From the NCBI RefSeq assembly GCF_037042905.1, contig NC_087261.1, forward strand, positions 23,511,317 through 23,575,316: a stretch of 64,000 nt of DNA. Reading direction: 5' to 3'. This DNA is from Lytechinus pictus (taxonomy: Eukaryota > Echinodermata > Echinoidea > Temnopleuroida > Toxopneustidae). Under the pieces are notes generated by a model. It was not told the DNA's origin. It saw only the letters and a program-made list of their open reading frames with translations, and did not search any database. The translations under genes were made by a program, and so were the position numbers. Below, one piece after another: positions 49,601 through 57,232 of the stretch (within the stretch, counting starts at the first letter, position 1; the number at the start of each line of letters is the position of its first letter).

Positions 49601-52600
49601 AAATGTGTAATTGTTGAGAAATAAGTAAAATAAGCACCAAATTCAAAAAAATGTTGGGTATATTTCCAGTTTGGTGTAGAGTGCTTCCACATTGGTGTAA
49701 ACTACTAACAGACATATCTTTGATATCCCTCCACTGAACTCACAGCATTGAACATTTCCCAAACATTAAGACTTCTTTTCAAACAAAAATATTTACAGTT
49801 AGTGTTCGGATATCTGGGTTAACTTCCAATAGCTTTGATGTCCCCATTGAACTCTCTAAAATTGAGAGGATTCCCAGATGTGAAACCTGAGGAGCGTTTC
49901 ATGAAAGGACTTGTCGGGACGCTTCATCCTCCAATAGTGTTTTATCCCACAGCTACCATAGTAACAGTGCCTCTCAGCCAATCAAAATCTCGGAAAGATG
50001 TCAGGGGCCCGTCTTACAAAGACTTGCGATTGATCCGCCACCAAAGTAAACATCTAAAATCTGTGTTTGCTCTAATTTTTTTCTAGATATAAATGTATAC
50101 CCATAAATTCATTGATTTCTTGACAGTTCGGTGTGTTCTCCTTTGTTTACAAAGGACATTTTGCACATTTCCTTTTGACAAAATTATGACACTGATGGAT
50201 TTCCATAGAGATACGATTGATTGGATCAATCGTAACTCTTAGTAAGACGAACCCCAGGGGCCCGTTGCAGAAAGAGTTGCAATCAATCGCAACTCTAAAA
50301 ATCATGCGCATCTTAATTTTCAACCAATCAACAGCGCGCATTTGGGACTTGCGATTGATTTTTTGACTTGCGTTTAAACGCAACTCCTTCTGCAACCGGC
50401 CCAAGATCTGACAACTTGTTGGACAAAAATGTTGATGAAACACTCCCCAGACTCTTTTTTTTAATTCTTACCAGTTTTGTGTAGAGTGCCCTGACATCGG
50501 TATTAACTACCAACAGTTCCGAAATCTCTCCCTTGAAGCTCTCCACATTGAAAGACTCCATCCACTCTTTGTAGTCTGGCACGCCATCAGGATCGCTGCA
50601 GTACGTAGTGGGGTCCGTCTGCATTGCATGGAGACGAGCCTAGACAAAAGATGTAACAGTGTGGTCAGCACCTAGTCGTACTTCGTCGCAGAATGTGAAT
50701 GGTGGTGATCTTTTACATGAATGCTTGCAAGCAAGCAACCAGAGGACCGGCGGCTTACGGTCCTCTCCGAGGGACCTGGTAATGAGGATTAATGCCATAC
50801 CAAAGGGCACTAGCGCAACCGGTGGGAATCGAACCCGGGTCACCAGAATCCGAAACCCCCGCTCTACCGACTGAGCCATCGCGCCTCCATTAAAAGGGTT
50901 TGATGTGGCACAGAACATGCTGATTGCATTGTGGCACGAGAACAGTTAATAATAATAATAATAATACAAAACATTTATAGGGCGCTTAATACATATTCTC
51001 CACCGAGTTGACTCGGTGGAGAATATGAATTTATTAAACGAAGGGGCTGGTCTTCAGGAGGGTGTTTCACTAAAGTGTGATTTAGAGTCATTCTTAAATG
51101 CCGACGCGCAAATGATATGTAGTAGAATCTCATACATACAATACATACATGCAATAGCTCACATTCTCTTAGCATGATTTGACCATTGCGACGATGTCCT
51201 CTAAACCACACGCAACTGGAAATTCAAGTTCGACTCTAAGTCACAATGAAATCTATGTGAAACATCTCCCTGTTTACTTACTCGCCGTCATTCATTATTT
51301 TACCAGTTGGGTAAAATACTAGAAACCACCCTTAACTGTGGTATATTAAAGCCTTCAGTGTAACGCAAAGAGTGTTGAATTTACACTGGATCTAATTTTA
51401 GTAGGTGTGCTGACAAGTATATCAGACTTCATAGGTGACCCTTGGTTCATTTTCCTTTTTAGGGAAGTCCACTCTAACATTAAGTTGCTTTTTAAAAAAA
51501 GCATGAAAATGAGAGTAATATACCAATGATGGTTTGATGAAAATATATCAACGGATAATAAAATTATGAATTTTAAAATTGTTAGGTGTTGCACAGAACA
51601 TGCTGATGACATTGTGGCAGAACAGATGACTCAGTGGAGAATATTAATTTGTTGAACATACGTGTATATGTTGTATATGATAATTAAATGCAGGTCATCT
51701 TGTGGTAACTGGTAGTGGCAGGTTGAGTGAATGGATATCCAGACTGATATCGTATATCCCAACATTTGTTTGGGATTTGCCATATAAGCAGCAGCTCCAT
51801 GATATGTCATATAACACGAACTCTATAAATTCCATATATGAAAATTCATGTCTGAAAACATCGTCATGTGGAAGCATGTTTGAGATAATATGCCTGATCT
51901 ATGGAATACTTGTATACACTATGTAAAATAAATTTATTTTAGAATAGGCATTTCATAGAATTAACATCTCTTGACATAAGCCTGGGGAAGCTGGTTGCAA
52001 GTGGTGTCAAAAAATCAAGTTTGATTGATGTGAAAATTGTAGAAATCATTCCTTGATCAAATTATTTAGGCAAGCATACATTCAACTTGCTATATATAAT
52101 AATATGTATTTATATAGCACAAAAAAACTATTTCTATAAAGTGTACTGAGCTGTAAGAGCTCCCAAGATGCTGTACATACGACTGGAATAACTAGGTTGT
52201 AATTTTAGTTTGAAATTATGTAAATCTGTTGAATTCCTATGTCGAGGGGAAGTTTATTCCATAGTGGGCTGATATAAGAAATGACCTATCTCCTAGTGTT
52301 GCTTATAATCTTTATGTGGGGGTACTTGCAATGTGGGAGTATCTGACCTTACCCTGGCTTTGTCAAAGATGTGAGGATCCTTGCGAGCTATGGGGACGTC
52401 ATCGTCTTTTGACGACGCACTTGATTCGGCCGGTGTCAGACTCTGGGAGAGACCTGTCAATAGCTTGGAAAAACCCACTTTCATCCGAGCCGTCGTTGTC
52501 ACATCTTCATTCTCCGCATCCTCTCCTTCTTGGACCTGTTGTATCGGGGAAATCAATGATTTCATTAAAATAACGATAATAATTATACATTAAGAGTGGT

Positions 52601-55600
52601 GCTCAAAAGTTGGTGTTCTCAACCCCTCCAGAAAATGAACGAAAGGTCTTCAAGTTCCGCAATGTTTTAGATATTTAATTGTGAAGTCAGGTCATAAAAT
52701 ATGACATTCGATACAGCTTGTTTCTCTGGGCTCACCAACATTGTACAGTTGTTGTCTACATTCCGCACTCATCATGATGGAGTGCATGTCATAATGGGGT
52801 TCACTATTAAACTTTTTTTTAGCACAACTGTAGGCAGAACTGCATGTTACAATGCATAGTAGGTGAACAGGAAACATTAGTTAACAAGATAACCCATTAA
52901 TAACAAAACAAATGTTGGGGGGTTCCTTCTTCTTTTTCAAAAGAGGCTGATAGATCAGTAGATATCTGATCTCTTTATAATAGTCTGAACACTCTTGTTG
53001 TTGAAAAGCATCTGAACTCTGAAACTAATATCTATCATTTGCTAAAATTTGATTTAGTTATAGGGTTGTGGAAATTCAACCATTCCGAACAAGAACACAG
53101 GCGGTTCATGATTCTGTTGTACATTTGTTCACCCACGACTGGCAACCCAATTATCATTCAAATCTTGACAAGTTAAAACATTGAATAACAAGCATTCATC
53201 CATGCACGCTTGTTGATATTTACAAAACCAAATCTCAACTTTACATTGTAGTTGATCATGGGAAATACACATTTTTGAGAAATAGACTCAGCACGAGTTT
53301 GGGTTGACAGAATTTACAAAGAGCTTCAGGAAACACAACACATATCACCACAGGTTTAGCCTAATTAATCTAGTCAGAGGCTGCAGCTTTTGTCTTTGCT
53401 TTTATACGAATCTGATATTGTCACGCAAACGTCAGTGGTAATAGTTTGATTCGGATAACTACAAACAGCCACCACCTATACGCTCCGGTCTACATACTGT
53501 AGCATTACTGTCTTCTTGTTCTCTTTTTTAATATCGACCAGGATTTGGTGCAGGTTTTTTGTAACAAAAATTTGCCATCGGACATTTGTTAATAAAAGAA
53601 AACAAGACAAACCCGGAGTGTATAGGTGATCACAGCTACGTCCGTAGTCTTCCGTATCAAACTATTGCTGATGTTCCATCCAATAATTTCAGACTCGTAT
53701 AAAGGCAAAGACAAGAGCTGCAACCTCCATCTACATGTAGATTATACCCTACAAGAGGTGGTGCAATGGTCATGCATTTATACTAGACTGGACTTAATAC
53801 CTTGAGCTGCTCTTTGATGAGTGTTGCCGTTGAAGCGGCTGCTTGAGCCGTGTCTCGCTGGATGGTGGTTCCAAATTCACCGAGGTCTTTCCTCATCTGG
53901 ACCCAAGCACTGCCAGACTGTACAGGGAAAATCAAACACAGAGAAACTGGTATTGATACAGACTTGGTAGAGGCCAGAATTCCATCATAATTTGCAATGA
54001 TGTAAAATGTACATGGACATAGTGCTATCAAGAATTCAGGTAATGCCTTGCTCACTTTGGCAAATTATACAATGTACCCTTCACATCAGTCCATTACTGC
54101 ACTATGTACTGAATTTCAAAAAACAAAAATTGTAATGGACGATAAAAGGATGAAACAAAAGCATACATGTAATATAGTAGACATATTTCATGATTTTGCA
54201 GGATTATTATTTATTATGATCTGGGGCCCGTAACACAAAGCTTAGCAATGATCGTAGAACAATTTTCTACGATTTATTGCGTTGACTACAATGTACAATA
54301 AATCGTGAAAAATAAAGCGTACGATCAATCGCTAACCTTTGTGTTACGGAACCTAGATCCGTCTTACAAAGAGCTGCGATTGTTCCAATCAATCGCAACT
54401 ATGGATGGCCAGCAACGTCAACATCTAATATGCATGTTTGTTCAAAACATTTTCTAGCTATGATGTATATTCATGCATTCACTGTTTTCTTGAAAATTCT
54501 CTGTGCTCCTTTTTGTTTACAAAGGACATTGTGCAAATTTCCTGTAGAAAAAATTATTACACTGATGCAGTTTTTCTACCTTTGAGTTCTCAACACTAAG
54601 TGTCTACCGAGGAGACTACTAGGGCGTGAAACAGGCCCAAAACAAACAACAACAACAACAACTACACTGATGGATTTCCATAGAGTTACAATCAATCGTA
54701 ACTCTTCGTAAGACGGGCCCTAGATTGGCTAGAATAGTTCAATGAGTGATTATTACTGACCAGACCAGTATTACCGAATGAGCTAATTCTCACATCAAAA
54801 ATTATTTCAATATGCTAGAACTTTGCAACATCCTTCTAAAGGAAATTTGAATAGTATTAGAATAATGATGTATAGGGGTCAATACATATTTTCAAAGTCT
54901 GCTAAATACATGTAACTCTGCCTAAGTCGAATCTCTTGGGACCAGAGAGATCTGGGTCCCATCTTACAAAGAGTTACGATTGATCTGATCAACCTCATGT
55001 ATATGGAAATCCACCAATGTCATAATTTTTTTCTTTAGGAAATTTGCTCATTGTCCTTTGAAAACAAAGAGAAACATACTGAATTGTCTAGAAAACAGTC
55101 AATGTATGATGGTGGGCCCCAAGCCTGCGCACCTAACAATTTGAGTTAAGATTTAACATGAATTTCTTCATATTTCACAAAATCTTTCACTTAATATTGT
55201 TCCTTATATTATCAAGTAAGTGTACCAAATTTCTCATTAAAAAATGAAAGAAAATAGGCCTATAGGATTTTCTTGAAAAAACCTCGGGCAGTCATTTTCA
55301 GATTGAAAAAAAAAATGGTTCCCCATGTCTGCGCACTCATTCACTTTGCACACGATTCAGGGATTTTGATGAGAAAGGCTGCATTTTGAGGTCGCAACAT
55401 GAAATGCCCTGAATTTATTATTTTTCCACCATTTTGAGTCAGATTTTTTAATGAATACCTGTCTATGCATTGCATACATGTGTAAAGTTTGTGCTCGTTG
55501 CATATCTTCTTTAACTAGAATCGCGCAGATACGCGTGTGCGCAGACAAGGGGGACTGCGCAGACTTGGAGGAACTTGCCATTCTAATAGTAATAGGCCTA

Positions 55601-57103
55601 TACATAATTTCTAGAAAATATTTTGAAAAAAAAACATGCATCTTAGATGTTGACGTTGCTGGCTTTCCAGTTACGATTTATCGGATCAATAGTCAGTAGA
55701 GGCGCACGGCCAATATGGGAGACTCTCTCCAATAGGGGAGACAATCTCCCACATTGGAGACTTGCTTTGCAAAAGGACAAAAGAAACAACACCAACAAAA
55801 GTATGATTTTTCCACCCAAAATTTTGTCTCACTGAGGTCAGAAGCCCATTTGTTTTGTGTGTGATTGACAACAAAATTCCTTATCAAAATAAAAGTAGAC
55901 GGTGAATTTTTAAAGTAGACGGTGAAAAGGGGTAATTTTTCATGAGGAATCTGCTTATCACATTTTTGTTTGCCGCCAAGGTAATCCTTTTGCAGCAAAT
56001 GTAAACAAAGGAAATTGGACTCCAAAACTGGAGACTGTCTCTGAAATTGGATACCCAAATTCTTTACAAAAGTCTCTGATATTGGAGATAATCTCCCACA
56101 TTGGAGACAGTATACAAATAATGCATGCAGCCGAGTGCGTTAGTGGAAATGCAGAGCACGCGAGGTTTCTTTAGATAGGAGTCGCACTGTGCACGAGCCG
56201 CTTGCGGCGAGTGCCCAGTGTGCTCCATCTGAAGAAACCGAGCTTTCTCTGCATTTACTTTTACGCACGACAGAGCAAGTGCATTATTTGTTTTATAAAA
56301 TAGCAACACAGAAACAATTTTTTTTTTTAGTTACAGTACAGTTTTGTTGGACTTCTACCGCACTGGTTTGCTCGAGCGTGCAATGTCATGTGACGCGTAT
56401 TGACCAATCGCGATGCTTGAAATAATACAGCTATTTTATAATCTCCAATATTGGCCGTGCGCCTCTACTGATAGTAACTCTTTGTAAGACAGGGTCCTGT
56501 TCGGCTTAGGGGAAATTGGATTTAGGGCCTAGAAGAGGTTGTTTTCAATAATCTGGTCTAAAAAAATTGCTTTGGCTCAGGCATTATTCAACTGATTATA
56601 TTGCATTGCCTTACATGATTTTTGTACCAGTGGCAGTGTACTTTTCTATGAAGGGTCCATAAAATGCTTGATTTTTATGGCCATCGGACTTTAAACACAA
56701 TGATGGCAGATTGGACCTCTCTCTCTCAAATATCTTTTTTATATCCTAACTTCGTGATAGGCTGCAGAGCCCTTTGAAGATTACAGCAGATGATGATGAT
56801 GAGCTTCCATTCTTGCGAATTTGAGCACTGCACTGCCATTGCTATTGTTCGCCTTACCTTTTCCTGCACAGTCTTCAACAAGCCGCCCCACCAATTTCCT
56901 CCGACGTCGCCGGCTTCACCTTCCTCCTTCGACATGGCGTTGCTGTACGAACAAAAATGGGAAATTTTTAAGTTATAAGATCTACAAAATAAGATATAAG
57001 TACCATAAAGGGACTCAAGCCCATCAATATTGAATCTGATGTTCAATGAAATAATACAATGAAACGCTTAATATCCTACGGTACAGGCTTACCTTTCTGC
57101 CAT
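46458..57103 (-). CDS. BSDC1: BSD domain-containing protein 1 (8 coding exons)
   Basis: Coding exons in transcript order: 57103-57093, 56942-56858, 53917-53801, 52535-52353, 50639-50472, 48925-48766, 48384-47719 and 46600-46458. All junctions are GT/AG, phases match, and the product is 510 aa (human 430). The N-terminus reads MAE, then GGNWWGGLLKTVQEK as in BSDC1. RKDLGEFGTTIQRDTAQAA follows. The BSD domain spans about 142-205 (DPTTYCSDPD, GEISELLVV, VSHVEFWGRYFYRVEQL). Residues about 242-462 are a long acidic Ser/Thr/Pro-rich disordered region, longer than in human. The C-terminus DDWEKDFDDIEVTEEDLKNA ending DDDWESWD is the hallmark end of BSDC1. BSD domains occur in TFIIH p62 and synapse-associated proteins; the cellular role of BSDC1 is poorly known. 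At exon 4/5 two extra residues (AR) appear relative to human. Confidence 0.94.
46601..47718 (-). other. BSDC1: BSDC1 intron 7
   Basis: The frame of exon 7 stays open for 104 further codons past the donor (to 47393), so intron retention would yield a different C-terminus. That stretch includes TTGCAATCAGTCGCAAATTC, related to the TTGCGATTGATTGCAA MITE family, so it is probably repeat-derived. The remainder is AT-rich. Confidence 0.5.
47719..48384 (-). CDS. BSDC1: BSDC1 coding exon 7 (disordered acidic region)
   Basis: Acceptor TTTCACAG, donor GTGAGA. It encodes DTWDTVPDAMKNQSGLEKF and then a 200-residue low-complexity segment rich in Ser, Thr, Pro, Glu and Asp. This is the most divergent part of the family. 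Confidence 0.9.
48385..48765 (-). other. BSDC1: BSDC1 intron 6
   Basis: AT-rich; contains an ACATGTACATGT word near 48669. Nothing else seen. Confidence 0.5.
48766..48925 (-). CDS. BSDC1: BSDC1 coding exon 6 (second half of BSD domain)
   Basis: Acceptor ATACTAG, donor GTATGG. It encodes VPAAVSHVEFWGRYFYRVEQ with the FW..YF signature of BSD domains, then a basic helix and the acidic EEEDLGWGDE. Confidence 0.94.
49030..49135 (-). pseudogene. BSDC1: Exon-5 relic A (BSDC1 intron 5)
   Basis: On the - strand the frame of exon 5 reads LESFKFREFKGGISEL, a stop, then VVVNTYVQTLYAKQ, clearly like the end of exon 5. The donor GT is lost (CAGATAAAG) and the frame has a stop, so it cannot act as an intact exon. 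Confidence 0.75.
49135..49305. mobile_element. Short MITE with telomere-like interior (BSDC1 intron 5)
   Basis: ACATTTGCTCCAGCAACAATTGC is mirrored by GCAACTGTAGCAGGAGCAAATGT. Between them lies CCCTAAACCCTACCCTAAACC, a degenerate CCCTAA run. Confidence 0.5.
49343..49445 (-). pseudogene. BSDC1: Exon-5 relic B (BSDC1 intron 5)
   Basis: The frame is open and reads LQCERFEGDNSELSLVNVRH, then KI before a plausible donor GTAAAT. About ten codons of exon 5 are missing. Its 5' flank also resembles that of relic C. Confidence 0.65.
49665..49775 (-). pseudogene. BSDC1: Exon-5 relic C (BSDC1 intron 5)
   Basis: The frame is open and reads EFSGGISKICLLVVYTNVEA then LYTKL, the best-preserved copy. The donor has decayed from CTG|GTAAGA to CTGGAAATA. 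Confidence 0.75.
49795..49885 (-). pseudogene. BSDC1: Exon-5 relic D (BSDC1 intron 5)
   Basis: Reads NFREFNGDIKAIG and, after a small frame change, VNPDIRTLT. It shares FREF with relic A, where exon 5 has VESF, so A and D look closer to each other than to the exon. Confidence 0.6.
49890..50003. mobile_element. Half copy of the TTTCATAAAGG hairpin MITE
   Basis: GCGTTTCATGAAAGGACTTG, then CAGCTACCATAGTAACAGTGCC and TCAGCCAATCA match the left half and centre of 30077-30240. The right half is missing, cut at the next MITE. Confidence 0.55.
50004..50255. mobile_element. MITE, GGGGCCCGTCTTACAAAG family
   Basis: Left GGGGCCCGTCTTACAAAGAC; right end GTAACTCTTAGTAAGACGAAC. The interior TGATGGATTTCCATAGAG is shared with 16372-16640 and 54354-54720. 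Confidence 0.8.
50257..50402. mobile_element. MITE, GGGGCCCGTTGCAGAAAGAG family
   Basis: Left GGGGCCCGTTGCAGAAAGAG; right CGCAACTCCTTCTGCAACCGG. It directly abuts the previous MITE. Confidence 0.8.
50472..50639 (-). CDS. BSDC1: BSDC1 coding exon 5 (first half of BSD domain)
   Basis: Acceptor TTTTGTCTAG, donor GTAAGA, phase 0/0. It encodes LHAMQTDPTTYCSDPDGVPD and EISELLVVNTDVRALYTKL. Its 3' half has four decayed copies in the next intron. Confidence 0.94.
50650..50890 (-). mobile_element. tRNA-derived SINE (BSDC1 intron 4)
   Basis: On the - strand: GCGCGATGGCTCAGTCGGTA (A box), then a GACCCGGGTTCGATTCCC block (B box), then CCCTCGGAGAGGACCG and AAGCCGCCGG. The 3' end stops just before exon 5's acceptor. 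The extra body and lack of clover-leaf closure argue against a working tRNA. Confidence 0.75.
50905..51655. repeat. Duplicated 65-bp block, one copy carrying an insertion and perfect palindrome
   Basis: GCACAGAACATGCTGAT..CATTGTGGCA and ACTCGGTGGAGAATATGAAT occur at 50908-51045, separated by about 70 bp of (AAT)n-rich sequence, and together without the gap at 51591-51655. At 50992-51027 ATATTCTCCACCGAGT meets its exact mirror ACTCGGTGGAGAATAT around TG. Confidence 0.6.
51656..52352 (-). other. BSDC1: Rest of BSDC1 intron 4
   Basis: AT-rich. ATTTATATAGCACAAAAAAAC near 52110 resembles the tail of a retroelement, but no family is firm. Confidence 0.4.
52353..52535 (-). CDS. BSDC1: BSDC1 coding exon 4
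   Basis: Acceptor TACAACAG, donor GTAAGG, phase 0/0. It encodes a serine-rich linker (MKVGFSKLLTGLSQSLTPAE) leading to the BSD domain. Confidence 0.9.
53376..53729. mobile_element. 354-bp MITE with ~118-bp arms (BSDC1 intron 3)
   Basis: AGGCTGCAGCTTTTGTCTTT and CACCTATACGCTCCGG at the left are mirrored by CCCGGAGTGTATAGGTGATC and AAAGACAAGAGCTGCAACCT at the right. No target duplication was confirmed. Confidence 0.7.
53801..53917 (-). CDS. BSDC1: BSDC1 coding exon 3
   Basis: Acceptor CTGTACAG, donor GTATTA, phase 0/0. It encodes MRKDLGEFGTTIQRDTAQAA and STATLIKEQLK, the N-terminal helix conserved in BSDC1 and SYAP-like proteins. Confidence 0.93.
54223..54352. mobile_element. MITE, GGGGCCCGTAACACAAAGC family
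   Basis: Left GGGGCCCGTAACACAAAGC; right CTAACCTTTGTGTTACGGAACC. The interior GATCGTA..TACGATCAATCGC pairs. It abuts the next MITE. Confidence 0.8.
54354..54720. mobile_element. MITE, CGTCTTACAAAGAG family
   Basis: CCGTCTTACAAAGAGCTGCG at the left and CTCTTCGTAAGACGGGCCC at the right. It carries a ~100-bp insert with an (AAC)n run near 54640. Confidence 0.75.
55109..55581 (-). mobile_element. CTGCGCA element, copy 3
   Basis: Same element as 38994-39460 in the same orientation: starts ATGGTGGGCCCCAAGCCTG and ends TGGAGGAACTTGCCAT. Confidence 0.8.
55694..56470. mobile_element. 777-bp CAGTAGAGGCGC MITE with 5-bp target duplication
   Basis: Ends CAGTAGAGGCGCACGGCCAA and the mirrored TTGGCCGTGCGCCTCTACTG. 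ATAGT flanks it at 55689-55693 and 56471-56475; joining the flanks restores GATCAATAGTAACTC as in other copies of the host MITE. Many TCTCC..GGAGA words lie inside. Confidence 0.85.
56858..56942 (-). CDS. BSDC1: BSDC1 coding exon 2
   Basis: Acceptor TCGTACAG, donor GTAAGG. It joins exon 1 in phase and encodes NAMSKEEGEAGDVGGNWWGG and LLKTVQEK. An internal ATG (MSKEE) could serve as alternative start. Confidence 0.92.
57093..57103 (-). CDS. BSDC1: BSDC1 coding exon 1 (first 11 bases)
   Basis: ATGGCAGAAAG before donor GTAAGC gives MAE plus a split serine, matching the MAE start of the vertebrate protein. Chosen because the phase fits exon 2. Confidence 0.75.
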
Positions 57104-57190
57104 TTTTCTGCTTCTGCTTTGTTGTCATTTATGACGAGTCTATTTTGATGTTGTGTTTTTAATTTTGCAATGAGCTATAACGCAAAATAA

Positions 57191-57204
57191 ACGGCAGAGG
57201 GCGC
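57191..57204 (+). promoter_or_regulatory. CTCF-like motif upstream of BSDC1
   Basis: ACGGCAGAGGGCGC fits the CTCF core consensus at most positions. It lies 88-101 bp before the BSDC1 ATG, between the gene and the pyrimidine array. Binding is unproven. Confidence 0.3.
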
Positions 57205-57232
57205 TCGACTCTCTCTGTGACGGTTTATACAT

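Larger units (their letters stand above)
54954..56497. mobile_element. MITE, TCTTACAAAGAG family, split by two insertions
   Basis: Left GGGTCCCATCTTACAAAGAG; right AACTCTTTGTAAGACAGGGT. Its body is interrupted by the elements at 55109-55581 and 55694-56470; removing both restores a sequence colinear with 16372-16640. Confidence 0.75.

Noticed and set aside
50820-50890. tRNA gene (A and B boxes present, - strand)
   Set aside because: The sequence belongs to a longer SINE body, and acceptor and anticodon stems do not close convincingly. The same applies to 13083, 40321 and 63200-63290.
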